The notes: generated by a model from the letters alone, not told the origin. A stretch of DNA of 64,000 bases from Methylobacterium sp. UNC378MF (GCF_900103195.1 NZ_FMWU01000012.1:1-64000); one strand, 5' to 3'. Positions 39,229 to 48,383 are shown, counted from the first letter of the stretch. Numbers and translations: made by a program.

Positions 39229-39369
39229 GGCAAGATCCGCCCGGGCATGACGCTGGCTCCTGCGGCGGTGTCGTGCACGCCCGAACCCGATTCCTAAGCC
39301 ATGCCCCGTCCCTGTGACCACTCAACCGGCGGCGATCGAGCCTCGGCTCCGGATCCCGCGCGGAGGCCG

Positions 39370-39397
39370 GCATCTCAGGGCCAGCATCTCAGGGCCG
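39370..39397. repeat. 14-base tandem duplication over a stop codon
   Basis: Two adjacent copies of GCATCTCAGGGCC(A/G) (39370-39383 and 39384-39397). The second copy contains the stop codon of the minus-strand secreted-protein gene. Confidence 0.6.
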
Positions 39398-39742
39398 GCC
39401 CGATGGCTGGACCGGCAGCGCGCCGCTTCCAAGCTGCACGCAGGTCAGCATCGCCACGTAGGAGGGGGCGCCGCCGATCTGGCTCTCCGTCCGGCAGGTC
39501 CGGCGCTCCGCCACGTCGAAGGTCGCCCACCGCTTGATCAAGGTACGCCGCGCGGCGGCTTCGTCGGACAGGCAACCCCGGTAGCTCGCTCGGTCGACGG
39601 GGTCGGATCCGGCGCGATGCTCCGGCGCGCAGATCGCCCGGATCTTGAAATCCGGGATTCCCGCTGTCCGCGCGGAGGCGACGGCGGATCCGCAGAGGAT
39701 CAGTTCAAGTCCCAGGATGATCGAGATCCAGAAGCGTCCCAT
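39389..39742 (-). CDS. small secreted Cys-containing protein of unknown function
   Basis: The 117-residue protein starts with a signal peptide (MGRFWISIILGLELILCGSA, cleavage near ASA at about residue 25). The mature part has four Cys (RAICAPEH, RGCLSDEA, RTCRTES, MLTCVQ) and a helical middle (ARRTLIKRWATF). The pattern of an ICAP start, DEAAAR middle and PSYVAMLTC end recurs in uncharacterised rhizobial secreted proteins. A GGGAGAAAG site precedes the ATG at 39742. It lies 70 bases downstream of the yfdX gene on the same strand. Confidence 0.75.
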   Translation of the reverse strand: MGRFWISIILGLELILCGSAVASARTAGIPDFKIRAICAPEHRAGSDPVDRASYRGCLSDEAAARRTLIKRWATFDVAERRTCRTESQIGGAPSYVAMLTCVQLGSGALPVQPSGRP

Positions 39743-39812
39743 GCGGCTTTCTCCCGTCCAAGTCGGCCGCGCCTGAGATCGGTCAGGCGCGGCCTTGAGC
39801 GTCAGAGGCCCT

Positions 39813-40598
39813 TCATTGGCCGACCTTGGCCCCCGCGGTCGTGCCGGTGGCCTGCGGCCCCGTCGCGTCGGCCGGGGCACCCTTGGCCGTCTGCGGCACG
39901 GCAACCGCATCGATCACCTCGAAGCGCATGTTGTCCTGGGCCGACTTCAGGGCCGCGTTGGCTTCGTAATACTTGCCCTGTCCGATCAGAGTCGCGGCCT
40001 GATCGACATCCGCGATGGTCTTGTTCAGCGGCAGGACCGCCATGGTGAAGTTGACGTCGACATGGGCGAGCTTGAGCTTCTCCAAGGCGCCTTTCTGGTC
40101 GCCCTGGGCGAGGTTCTTGTTGGCCTCGGTCACCGCGGAGGCCTTGATGGGTGTGGCCACGAAATCGTCGCCCAAGGTCAGCTGCGCATCGACCGGGACC
40201 CAGGCGACCTGCTCCTTGGAGACCGGCTTGGCGTCGGCCTTGTCGGTCTGCGCGGTCGCCTTGCGGGCGGCCATATCGGCGGGCGACTTGAGTTCGGCCT
40301 CGGCCTTGGTGAACACCGCGTCGTCGGTCCTGGCCTTCGCGAAGGCCGCCTGAGCCTTGGCGATCATGTCCTTGGCCTGGGCGGGATTGGCCTCGAAGAT
40401 CGCCAGGCGGGTGAGCTGAAGATCCCGGAAACCCTGCGCACCATCCTTCGAGAGCTTGCCGACATCCTTGCCGATCGCGGTCTGGCGCGCATTGATCTGC
40501 GTGCCGTCATGCTGGGCCGCCTGTTCGGCCGCGAAGGCAGTTCCACCGAGGATTGTGGTCAGCACGAGGGCCGCAGCAATGGATGTGCGGTAGGACAT
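39813..40598 (-). CDS. YfdX family periplasmic protein
   Basis: The 261-residue precursor has a signal peptide (MSYRTSIAAALVLTTILGG, cleaved near AFA). The mature part is helix-rich with the YfdX family features: AQAAFAKARTDDAVF, a conserved WVPVDAQL stretch, ANKNLAQGDQKGALEKLKLAHVDVNFTMAVLPL, and a DVDQAATLIGQGKYYEANAALKSAQ repeat. In E. coli YfdX is an EvgA-induced, acid-linked protein without a settled function. The tail is a low-complexity Ala/Gly/Thr stretch. Confidence 0.85.
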   Translation of the reverse strand: MSYRTSIAAALVLTTILGGTAFAAEQAAQHDGTQINARQTAIGKDVGKLSKDGAQGFRDLQLTRLAIFEANPAQAKDMIAKAQAAFAKARTDDAVFTKAEAELKSPADMAARKATAQTDKADAKPVSKEQVAWVPVDAQLTLGDDFVATPIKASAVTEANKNLAQGDQKGALEKLKLAHVDVNFTMAVLPLNKTIADVDQAATLIGQGKYYEANAALKSAQDNMRFEVIDAVAVPQTAKGAPADATGPQATGTTAGAKVGQ

Positions 40599-41136
40599 CT
40601 TACTATCTCCTTCCGGTGCGGAGATAAGGCCTTCATCTGCATTGGCCTTATTCAGTCCGTGTTCAGATAATAGACGGACGATGATTTGGTCTCATGTCCC
40701 AAGGATTAAAAAACGGCAATGCGGTGACGCGGGGTGCCGGAACCCCGGGTGGCGAAGGCACGATGCGACGGAACGCAGTCGCCCGACGGGGAGAGGACAG
40801 CGAGATGCATGTGCCCGACGCGCAGCGCGTCGGTTCCGAACGACAGAGGCGCATCGTCGCGAGGATGCGTGCCGGCTGCATCGGACGGGATAGGGTTCAG
40901 GGGCGGCAGAGCCGGGCAGAGCGGGGGAAGGCGGGATGCGGCCAGTCGCACGCACGCGGGCGCCGGCCCACCCATGCGCCGCAGGCAATCCTGCACACAG
41001 CGCGAAACGGTCACGCTTCGTTGAAAGGCTGCTGTAGGCCGGTGTAAACGCTTCTGTGCAAACTTGGACGTTGGGCGGCGCCTCGGTTGCGTTCCTCGCT
41101 CGGATCGCGTCGCGGATCCGCAATTGGAGACCGGCG
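40599..41136. other. 538-base gene-free stretch between yfdX and the Hpt gene
   Basis: Short frames on both strands (for example 40694-41047 plus) have Arg/Gly/Ala-rich, non-protein-like translations and were left out. Recognisable content: an AT-richer segment near 40640-40720 that should hold the yfdX promoter, and a perfect 9-bp inverted repeat CCGACGCGC-A-GCGCGTCGG at 40815-40833. No tRNA fold or known small RNA was seen. Confidence 0.4.
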
Positions 41137-41478
41137 GTGTCGCACTCCCTGGTGAACCGGGACGCGCTCGACGAACTCACGGCCGTGATCGGCACGGAAA
41201 AGCTCGTCCGCATCCTGGACCGGTTCGTCGTCAGTCTCACCACCGCCTTCGAGGGGGTGGATCGCGCCAACGACGATTACGGCCGCGAAGCGCATACGCT
41301 GGTCTCGATGTCGGGCATGCTCGGCTGTGCCGAGCTGTCCCAGGCCTGCCGCGGCCTCGAGGAATCCGCCAAGACGGGCGTCGACCTGACGGGAACGCTG
41401 GTCGACCTCAGAACCCTGCGCGACCGGACGATCGCTGCTCTGCGGGCGCTTCAGGCGGAGACCCGCCGCAGCGTGTAG
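41137..41478 (+). CDS. histidine phosphotransfer (Hpt) domain protein
   Basis: The 113-residue protein is a stand-alone four-helix Hpt domain. The phospho-accepting His is His53 in REAHTLVSMSGMLGCAEL. The position after the usual HxL is Val-Ser instead of Lys-Gly, a variant known in alphaproteobacterial Hpt proteins. The GTG at 41137 follows GGAGA and gives a normal Hpt length; a GTG at 41056 would add 27 residues of poor quality. It is convergent with the HWE kinase gene 316 bases away. Partner kinases and receivers are unknown. Confidence 0.82.
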   Translation: MSHSLVNRDALDELTAVIGTEKLVRILDRFVVSLTTAFEGVDRANDDYGREAHTLVSMSGMLGCAELSQACRGLEESAKTGVDLTGTLVDLRTLRDRTIAALRALQAETRRSV

Positions 41479-41794
41479 CGCCGCTCTCGCGCGGCGCCGG
41501 ATCTGCCGCCGAACGGGGCGCGTCCCGTCTCTGCGGCGGGCTGCAGGCTTGGCGGGCGGGCAATCCAGCTCCGTGCAGATCTTCATCGTCTGATCCGCGC
41601 CGTCATCCCCGGGCGTGGCGGGCGGGCGTGGGATCGGGCACCGCTGCCGGCGCAGAGGCCGGACGCGTCGGCCCGTCGGGATGCCGGGCACCGCTGCGCG
41701 GCGCTGAAGTGAGACGGCGACGATGCGCCCACCATAAAGCTCTGAGCGAGACGTCGTGCCCGCATGGACGCGGCGCCGGACACGCGTGCGCGGA
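41479..41794. repeat. intergenic REP-like repeats
   Basis: 316 bases without a gene between the convergent Hpt and HWE kinase genes. Contains GCCGTCATCCCCGGGCG near 41600 and two copies of the GGGCACCGCTGCSSGGCG element, at about 41632-41654 and 41681-41702. The same family occurs at 10755, 45986 and 49621. Confidence 0.6.
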
Positions 41795-43021
41795 TCAGGC
41801 CGCCATCACCGTGTCGAGGGGCGCCTCGAAGGTCAGCACCGCGCCCTCGCGGGGATAGCTCATGTGGGCGGTCCCGCCGAAGGTGTGGGCGAGGCTGCGG
41901 GCGATCAGCCGGGTGCCGAAGCCCGTCCGGGTCGGCGGCGTGACCGGCGGTCCGCCGCTCTCCTCCCAGCGGAACCGGAGGGTCTGTCCGTTCTCCGCCT
42001 CGGCCACGTTCCAGGTGACGCAGACCCAACCCGCAGCCACCGACAGGGCGCCGTACTTGGCCGCGTTGGTGCCGAGCTCGTGCAGCATCAGCGCCAGGGT
42101 CATGCCATGCCGCGGGCCCAGCGTCAGGTCGGGTCCGGCAATGCGGAAGCGGCCCGCGACGCCGTCGCCGTGGAGGGACACGGCCCCTTCGACCAGGCCC
42201 GTCAGGGACGCCCGGGCGAAGGAACCCTGCAGGAGCACGTCGTGGGCCTTGGCCAGGGCCAGCAGCCGCGCGGCCAGGGCCTCGCCGGCCGCCTCCAGGG
42301 ACGGCGCGTTGCGCATGGTCTGCGCCGCGACGGCCTGGACCATGGCCATCGTGTTCTTCATCCGGTGGGCGAGTTCCTGCATCAGCAGCGTCTGGCGCGC
42401 CTCGGTCAGCTTCAGCTCGGTGATGTCGCGCGACACGGCCAGGATGCGCGCGGGCCGGTCCGGTGCCGCGCCGATCGGCGTGACCGCCACATCCCACCAC
42501 CGGATCGTCCCGCCGATCTCCGACTGTGCCTGGAACCGGCTCGGTCGTCCGCTCCGCGCCCCGTCGAGGGCCGCGGCCACGGCCGCCCGGTCCTCGGCGC
42601 GGGTCCAGGCGTCGATCCAGGGGCGCCCGATCGCCTCCGCCTCGTCCTCGGCGGCCGACAGGGCCGGCCCGTCGGCGCTGGCGGTGATCAGGCACCCCTC
42701 GCCGTCCAGCAATTCGAGGTAATCGTTGGGGATCTGCGGCGGATTGAACGGGCCGACACGGCCGGGCATGCGCGGGCGCGCCTCCGGGCCCGGCCCGGCC
42801 TGCTTGCGGGACGCCTCGACCCGCTCGGTCGCCAGGCGTCCGGCCTCCACGCGGCTCGCGGCTTCGATGATGTGGCCGAGCCGCCGGCTCCGCTGCCGTT
42901 CCCGGTCGGCCTGCGCGGTCGCCTGCGTGAGCAGGCCGCGCAGGCGGATATTCTCCGCCTCGAGCATCGCGACCCGGCGCTCTGCGCCGTCGATCCGCGG
43001 CCGTACGATGTCCGCTTCCAT
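41795..43021 (-). CDS. HWE-family sensor histidine kinase with PAS domain
   Basis: The 408-residue soluble kinase has an N-terminal coiled coil (about residues 10-65) and a PAS domain (about 98-205, ending AVSRDITELKLTEA). The HWE catalytic core follows: phospho-His219 in LAHRMKNTMAMVQA, the N box MLHELGTNAAKYGALS, and the family-naming W-x-E in RFRWEESGG. There is no membrane helix, so it senses a cytosolic signal such as light, redox state or a small ligand. Such kinases feed the general stress response in Methylobacterium and relatives; that link is inference. Confidence 0.9.
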   Translation of the reverse strand: MEADIVRPRIDGAERRVAMLEAENIRLRGLLTQATAQADRERQRSRRLGHIIEAASRVEAGRLATERVEASRKQAGPGPEARPRMPGRVGPFNPPQIPNDYLELLDGEGCLITASADGPALSAAEDEAEAIGRPWIDAWTRAEDRAAVAAALDGARSGRPSRFQAQSEIGGTIRWWDVAVTPIGAAPDRPARILAVSRDITELKLTEARQTLLMQELAHRMKNTMAMVQAVAAQTMRNAPSLEAAGEALAARLLALAKAHDVLLQGSFARASLTGLVEGAVSLHGDGVAGRFRIAGPDLTLGPRHGMTLALMLHELGTNAAKYGALSVAAGWVCVTWNVAEAENGQTLRFRWEESGGPPVTPPTRTGFGTRLIARSLAHTFGGTAHMSYPREGAVLTFEAPLDTVMAA

Positions 43022-43269
43022 CGCCCGCCCCCACCTCGTCGTCCCCGCGGCGCGCCGCCGGAGGTCCCGCGATCGCCCGGTGCGGCGATGGGCGTCGGAG
43101 GCAGGGACGCACAGGCGGCTCAGACCGCTTCTGGTGCCGGTTCCCCGCCCGCAGCCGAGCGAATCGTTGACTGTGTCACGCTAGCATGACAGCCGGGATA
43201 TTCAAACGAGGCCGGTATTGGGCTGCCGATCAAAACTTATGTTGTTCGCCCGTGCGGGTGCGAAGACAG

Positions 43270-44901
43270 CTACTTGTTTCGCATCAGCAGCACGAGCCAG
43301 CCGATCCCCAGGATGAAGATAATCAATCCGATCGAGACGAAGACCGGCGTGCCGAGGTCGATCAGGCGGGGCGCGAGCTGGGTGGCGAAGGCCGCCACCA
43401 CCAGGGCGACGGCCACCCGCGCGGCCGCGCGCTCGATGCCGCGGGTGACCTTGTCGAGGCCCTTCACCTCGATCTCGACGGTGACGCGGCCCTGCTTCAG
43501 CCGCACCAGCATCAGGTGGATCAGGGTCGGCAATTCCGAGGCGGCGCCGTAGAGGCCGACGCCCAGGGCCTCGGCCTTCTGCTTGAGGGCGGAGAGCGAG
43601 AACTGCGTCTGCATGCTCGCCCGGACCGTGGGACCTGCGGCGGCGAACAGGTCGAAGTTCGGGTCGAGGTGGCGCATCACGCCGTCGGCGGTCACCAGCC
43701 CCTTGAACAGGATGGCGAGGTCGGTCGGCATGGCGAGGTCGTTCTCGCGGGCCATGTTCATGAAGTCGGTGAGCACCAGCCCGAGATTCAGCGGGATCGA
43801 CGAGTGGCTCTCCACGAAGGACTGGGCCGAGACCTGGAGACGGGTCAGGTCCGGGTTGCTGGTGCCGGTCCAGTCGAGGAGCACGGCCATGAGGCCGTCG
43901 GCATCCTGCTTGAGCATGGCGCCGATCAGCACCAGGAGCTGCGAGCGCCGCCGCTGCGACAGCCGCCCGATGATGCCGAAATCGATGAAGCCGATCTTGT
44001 TGCCGGGCAGGGCCAGCATGTTGCCGGGATGCGGGTCGGCGTGGAACACGCCCTCGATCAGCGCCATCTGCAGGAACGCGTCGGTGCCCTTCTGGGCGAG
44101 CAGCTTCTTGTCGATGCCCGCCGCGCGCAGGGCCGCCTCGTCGTTGGGCGGGATGCCGTGGATGAAGTCCTGCACCAGCACGCGCTCGGAGCAGTATTCC
44201 CAGTGAATCTTCGGGAAGACGATGTCGTCGCGGTCCTCGAAGATCTGGGCCAGCAGCTCGCAGTTGCGCGCCTCGTTGAGCAGGTCGAGCTCGCCGTTGA
44301 GCCCGTCGGCGAGGTGGCGCATCTGCTCCCGCGGCTGGTAGCGGGCCATGTCGGGCCACTCGTTCTCGACGATGCGGGCGCCGTGCGCCATCAGGCGCAG
44401 ATCCGCCTCGATGATCTTGCGCAGGTTCGGCCGCAGCACCTTGACGATCACGTCCTCGCCCGAGTGCAGCCGCGCGCGGTAGACCTGGGCGATCGACGCC
44501 GAGGCGATCGGGTTGGTGTCGAACTCGGCGAACACCTCCATGGGCGAGGCGCCGAGATCGAGTTCGAGCTGCGGGCCGATCTGCTCCCACGTCACCGGCA
44601 CGACCTGGCTGTGGAGCTTCTGCAGCTCCTCGGTCCAGGCCGGCGACAGCAGGTCCGGCCGGCTGGCCAGGACCTGCCCGAACTTGATGAAGGTCGGCCC
44701 GAGCGCCTCGATCGCCCGGCGCAGACGCTCGGGCTCGGACAGGCGGGTGACGTCGACCCGCGGCTGACGGCGCGGCAGCAGCGGCAGGTAGCGCAGGCCG
44801 AGGCGGTCCACGACGCGGGTGACGCCGAAGCCGATCAGGATCGTCGCGATCTCCGACAGCCTTTGGCGGTCGCGGGCGGCAACGAAGGCTGTCTTCAGCA
44901 T
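43270..44901 (-). CDS. ubiB: ABC1/UbiB family protein kinase-like protein
   Basis: Atypical kinase-like ATPase needed for ubiquinone biosynthesis or membrane lipid transport. The 543-residue protein has the family KxGQ motif in LGPTFIKFGQVLASRPDLL (about residues 77-95), the Ala-rich loop ASASIAQVYRA, and catalytic GVFHADPHPGNMLA and IGFIDFGIIGRL. Two C-terminal transmembrane helices (about 488-540) end it. ATG 44901 is chosen; an in-frame ATG at 44952 would add 17 residues. ubiE and the rest of the ubi genes are not adjacent, so a second AarF-type paralogue remains possible. Confidence 0.87.
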   Translation of the reverse strand: MLKTAFVAARDRQRLSEIATILIGFGVTRVVDRLGLRYLPLLPRRQPRVDVTRLSEPERLRRAIEALGPTFIKFGQVLASRPDLLSPAWTEELQKLHSQVVPVTWEQIGPQLELDLGASPMEVFAEFDTNPIASASIAQVYRARLHSGEDVIVKVLRPNLRKIIEADLRLMAHGARIVENEWPDMARYQPREQMRHLADGLNGELDLLNEARNCELLAQIFEDRDDIVFPKIHWEYCSERVLVQDFIHGIPPNDEAALRAAGIDKKLLAQKGTDAFLQMALIEGVFHADPHPGNMLALPGNKIGFIDFGIIGRLSQRRRSQLLVLIGAMLKQDADGLMAVLLDWTGTSNPDLTRLQVSAQSFVESHSSIPLNLGLVLTDFMNMARENDLAMPTDLAILFKGLVTADGVMRHLDPNFDLFAAAGPTVRASMQTQFSLSALKQKAEALGVGLYGAASELPTLIHLMLVRLKQGRVTVEIEVKGLDKVTRGIERAAARVAVALVVAAFATQLAPRLIDLGTPVFVSIGLIIFILGIGWLVLLMRNK

Positions 44902-45107
44902 GAGTGGGGCGATCCGGTCGGACGGGATTGGGTGTCCGGACAGCACGAGCATAAGGACTTTTTTGCGGTCGCGAAGCCCAGGAGGTCCGCGAGCGGGACG
45001 ACAATGCGGTCGCGGGCGCCGCCGGACGTTCGGCGTCGCGCCGCCCGCGGTGGCTTCGCGACGCGCGCAAAGGCGATGCGGATCCGGCGTCTCCGCCGGA
45101 TTTGATT

Positions 45108-45809
45108 TCAGAATGCCGGCTCCAGCCCGCTCGCGCGGTACGCCGCAGCGGCCTCCGGCGTCGTCAGCCGGGCCAGGAACCGGGCGGCGCCGTCCCGGTC
45201 CGTCGCGCCGCGCAGGATCGCGGCCGCGAAGGTCGTCACCTCCTGCACCGGCTCCGGGAAGGGCCCGACCACCTCGATTCCGGGCACCACCATCAGCTCG
45301 CTGATCTGCTGGACGGCGATGTCCGCCTCGCCGGAGACGAGCTTTTCCGCGGTGAATCCCTGCGGGATGATGGTCGCCCGGGCGTTGACCGCCTCGGCGA
45401 GGCCGAGCCGCGGCAGCAGCCCGGCGAAGTAGATGCCGCTGGCGCCCGCACGGGAATAGGCCACGGAGCGCGCCTCCGTGAGCGTGCGCTTCAGAGCCTC
45501 GACGGTGGCGATGTCCGGATGCGGCGCCCCGGCCTTCACGGCGATGCCGTAGCGGGAGCGCACCGCGTCGACCCGGGTCCCCGGCTCGACGCGGCCCTCG
45601 GCGATCAGCCGGTCCATGGCGTCGGACAGGACCAGCACCGCGTCGGCGGTCTCCCCCTCGGCGAGAGCCTTCATGATGACGGTCGTCGGCGCCCAGTGGA
45701 TTGCCGCCCGGCCACCCGCGGCCTCGAAGGCCGGGATCACGTGCGCATCGAAGGCGCCGCGCACCACCAGGGCGCATTTCAGCCGCGTCGGGTTTTGCTC
45801 GTCTGCCAT
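45108..45809 (-). CDS. substrate-binding (ModA-like) domain protein without signal peptide
   Basis: The 233-residue protein has a periplasmic-binding-protein type II fold resembling molybdate-binding ModA (ALVVRGAFDAHVIPAFEA start; SRAGASGIYFAGLL; VSGEADIAVQQISELMVVPGIEVVGPFPEPVQ). It has no signal peptide or membrane helix, and no permease or ATPase is nearby. It may therefore be cytosolic, or a binding protein reused as a sensor or enzyme. Start ATG 45809. The ligand is unknown. Similar orphans are common in Methylobacterium and Bradyrhizobium. Confidence 0.8.
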   Translation of the reverse strand: MADEQNPTRLKCALVVRGAFDAHVIPAFEAAGGRAAIHWAPTTVIMKALAEGETADAVLVLSDAMDRLIAEGRVEPGTRVDAVRSRYGIAVKAGAPHPDIATVEALKRTLTEARSVAYSRAGASGIYFAGLLPRLGLAEAVNARATIIPQGFTAEKLVSGEADIAVQQISELMVVPGIEVVGPFPEPVQEVTTFAAAILRGATDRDGAARFLARLTTPEAAAAYRASGLEPAF

Positions 45810-45889
45810 GATGTGTCCCGTCTCGGTGTCCGACGCGCCTTCAGGCCACGCGCCGATGTGTTGGGTGGTTCGACTCGGCCTCGAACCCC

Positions 45890-46020
45890 GACCGCAGGAT
45901 CCGCGCCGTCGTTCCCGGGGCGACGCGGGCGAGGCCGGAAACCGGAAGTCCCGCGGTTGCCTGGGCCGGCTTATCGGCGCCCCTCGATCCTGGGCACCGC
46001 TGCGCGGCTCGGGGATGACG
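45890..46020. repeat. REP-like repeat in the gap upstream of the ModA-like gene
   Basis: The 272-base gap 45810-46081 has no gene. It carries GCCGTCGTTCCCGGGGCG near 45908 and the GGGCACCGCTGCGCGGCTC element at about 45992-46010, members of the dispersed family seen at 10755, 41632, 41681 and 49621. Confidence 0.55.
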
Positions 46021-46054
46021 GGCGAGGCGACTCGGGCCGATCCGGTCCTGGCGG

Positions 46055-46084
46055 GTGAGGCTGCCAGGTGAGGCTGCCAGATCA
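46055..46084. repeat. 13-base tandem duplication next to the udh stop codon
   Basis: GTGAGGCTGCCAG occurs twice head to tail (46055-46067 and 46068-46080). A degenerate third copy (ATCAGGCTGCGCC) begins at 46081 and contains the stop codon of the minus-strand uronate dehydrogenase gene. Confidence 0.6.
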
Positions 46085-46915
46085 GGCTGCGCCGGTATCC
46101 CGCCGCGAATAATCGATCGCCGTGAAGCCGCCGCCCTGATAGCGCTCGACCACCGGGTTGCCGCTGGTCTTCCCCTCCAGGGCCGCGGCGTAGGAATCCG
46201 CGCTGTCCTGCGGCGCCCAGCCGATCACGGCGCGCCCGTCGTGCCGCCACCACGTCATGCGGCTGTTGTTCGAGGCGGCCCAGATCACCACCGACCCGGC
46301 CGGGCCGAGGTTCGGCGCCAGGGTGGCGCGGGTGATCAGCCGGCTCAGGTCGGCGAAGGACAACCAGGTCGCCAGCATCCGCGCATCGGTCGGTTCCGGG
46401 AAGCACGAGCCGATCCGCAGGAACACGCTCTCGACCCCGTGCTTGTCGCGGTAGAGCCCGCCCATCAATTCGCCGTAGGCCTTGGACAGGCCGTAATAGC
46501 CGTCCGGCGCGAGGCTGCACGTGTCGTCCAGGATCTCGGACCGCGTGTGGAACCCGACGGCGTGGTTCGAGGAGGCGAAGATCATCCGCGCCCTCTCGCG
46601 GCGGGCCGCCTCGTAGGCGTGGTAGAGGCCGCGGATATTGGGGCCGATCACGGTCTCGAACGGGTGCTCCACCGAAATCCCGCCGAAATGGAGGATCGTG
46701 CCGCAGCCCTCCGCCAGCCGCAGGATCGCCGGCCCGTCCTCCAGGTCCGCGAGCTGGAAGCGCGCGCCCTCCGGCAACGGGTCGGGGAAGGGGACGCGGT
46801 CGGTGAGCCGGAGGGTCCAGCCCTGTTCGCCGAGCGCGCGGGTGAGCACGCGCCCGAGCGCTCCCGACGCTCCGGTGAGGAGGACGGGCTTCTGCGGAAC
46901 GGTCTCGGCGCTCAT
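46082..46915 (-). CDS. udh: uronate dehydrogenase (NAD-dependent epimerase/dehydratase family)
   Basis: Oxidises D-galacturonate or D-glucuronate at C1 to the aldaro-lactone with NAD+. The 277-residue short-chain protein has the nucleotide motif LLTGASGALGRVLT (about residues 12-25) and the catalytic YYGLSKAYGELM (Tyr and Lys near residues 139 and 143). SSNHAVGFH, near residue 114, is characteristic of Udh rather than sugar epimerases. It lies 16 bases downstream of an MFS sugar-acid carrier and near a lactonase on the same strand. Confidence 0.88.
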   Translation of the reverse strand: MSAETVPQKPVLLTGASGALGRVLTRALGEQGWTLRLTDRVPFPDPLPEGARFQLADLEDGPAILRLAEGCGTILHFGGISVEHPFETVIGPNIRGLYHAYEAARRERARMIFASSNHAVGFHTRSEILDDTCSLAPDGYYGLSKAYGELMGGLYRDKHGVESVFLRIGSCFPEPTDARMLATWLSFADLSRLITRATLAPNLGPAGSVVIWAASNNSRMTWWRHDGRAVIGWAPQDSADSYAAALEGKTSGNPVVERYQGGGFTAIDYSRRDTGAA

Positions 46916-46931
46916 GGGTGCTGCTCCTGAG

Positions 46932-48227
46932 TCAGATGGCCTTGGCCGCAGTGAGGGGGCTGGCTTCCGCCGGATTGCGCGGCCGCCGCACGAAGATCGC
47001 CATGGCGACGACGCCGGCAGCCGCGATCAGGGCGGCGATCACGAAGGCGCTGGCGTAGCCGCCGAGATACTGCACCGCCAGGCCCGTGGCGGTCGGTCCG
47101 ATGATCCCTGAGATGTTGCTCAGGAGGTGGATGAAGCCGCTGACCCCGCCGACCCGCGCCTCGGGCACGAGCTCGTGGATCGTCGCCCAGCAGGATTGCA
47201 CGGAACTCGTCAGCATCAGCACGGCGAGCGCGATGAGCGAGACCGCCATGGCGGTGCTGGTCGCGGCGTTGACCGCGATCAGGGCGACGCCCGCGATGGC
47301 CAGCGGCACGATCGTGGTGATCTTCCGGGCCGCGAGCTTGTCGTCCATGCGCTTGTAGACGAGATCGGCCACGATGCCCCCGCCGACATAGCCGACGAAG
47401 CCGCAGGCCCAGGGGATCGAGGCGACCAGAGCCATCTCCTTCACCGGCATGTGCAGGGCGTCGGTGAGGTAGCTCGGGAGCCACGAGAGGAAGATGTAGA
47501 GGGTGTAGTTCACCGCGAACATGCCGAGGCCGAGCGACAGGGTGCTCGGCAGGAACAGGTATTCCTTCAGCGAGCGCGCGTGGTCGGAGGGCGCGAGGTG
47601 GGTGACGGCCCGGCTGCGCTCGACGAGGGCGATCTCCGCCGGGTCGACCCGGGGATTGTCCTGCGGCCGGTCGGTCATCAGGAGGCGCCACGCCACCACC
47701 CAGAGCAGCCCGACGGCGCCGATGGCGACGAAGGCCACGCGCCAGCCGTACTGGATCGCCAGCAGCCCGACCACGGGGGCCGCGATGGCGCTGCCGACCG
47801 TCTGGCCCGAGAAGGTGAAGCCGATGGTCCGGGCGGTCTCCTCGCGGGGGAACCACGTGGTGATGGTGCGGTTCGTGGTCGAGTTCATCGGCCCCTCGGC
47901 GAAGCCGAACAGGGCGCGGACGATGAACATCTGGGCGAAGCCGGTCACCGCGCCCGTGAGCATGCACAGGATCGACCATGAGGCGGCGGCCCAGCTGTAG
48001 ACGCTGCGCGGCCCGTAGCGATCGGCGAGCTGACCGCCCACGAAGGCGAACAATGCGTAGCCGAAGAAGAACGTGCTGAAGATCACCCCAAGCTCGGAGG
48101 GCGACAGATTCAGGTCCTGCTTGACGAACGGCGCCGCGACGCCGAGGGCGGCACGGTCCATGTAGTTGATGATCCCGGCGATGAACAGCAGGGACGCGAT
48201 GACGAACCTGTAGCGCTTGGCGACCAT
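46932..48227 (-). CDS. MFS transporter, anion:cation symporter (sugar-acid) family
   Basis: The 431-residue carrier has twelve predicted helices and the ACS-family features YMDRAALGVAAPFVKQDLNLSPSELG in helix 1 and the following loop, GGQLADRYGPRSVYSW (motif A) and FGFAEGPMNSTTNRTITTWFPREE. The family includes the galactonate, glucarate and hexuronate transporters DgoT, GudP and ExuT. Its position directly before udh suggests uptake of a uronate. A TGGAGGAAA site precedes the ATG. The leader upstream (about 48240-48285) is an unusually AT-rich stretch that probably holds the promoter of the carrier-udh operon. Confidence 0.9.
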   Translation of the reverse strand: MVAKRYRFVIASLLFIAGIINYMDRAALGVAAPFVKQDLNLSPSELGVIFSTFFFGYALFAFVGGQLADRYGPRSVYSWAAASWSILCMLTGAVTGFAQMFIVRALFGFAEGPMNSTTNRTITTWFPREETARTIGFTFSGQTVGSAIAAPVVGLLAIQYGWRVAFVAIGAVGLLWVVAWRLLMTDRPQDNPRVDPAEIALVERSRAVTHLAPSDHARSLKEYLFLPSTLSLGLGMFAVNYTLYIFLSWLPSYLTDALHMPVKEMALVASIPWACGFVGYVGGGIVADLVYKRMDDKLAARKITTIVPLAIAGVALIAVNAATSTAMAVSLIALAVLMLTSSVQSCWATIHELVPEARVGGVSGFIHLLSNISGIIGPTATGLAVQYLGGYASAFVIAALIAAAGVVAMAIFVRRPRNPAEASPLTAAKAI

Positions 48228-48383
48228 GGCGTTTCCTCCAGGTGGTTTACGGTTTTTCTGATTTCTTGTTTGTTTTTATGGGTCGAAACCCGTCCCGCTT
48301 CCCTCTCTCCTCTCTCCGGCGGGTGAGGGTGCGTCGGAGAGCGGGGCCGCCGCGCATTGCCCGGTCACACGGCGACGTGCCTC

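Noticed and set aside
40694-41047. A 117-codon frame upstream of the Hpt gene
   Set aside because: Arg/Gly/Ala-rich without hydrophobic core, overlapped by equally good frames on the other strand; no ribosome site.
43186-45105. A 639-codon plus-strand frame opposite ubiB
   Set aside because: Antisense to a gene with all UbiB motifs; the translation has no recognisable fold.
45870-45900. GGTTCGACTCGGCCTCGAACC, which resembles a tRNA T-arm
   Set aside because: No acceptor stem, anticodon arm or D arm could be built around it; it lies within repeat-rich intergenic DNA.
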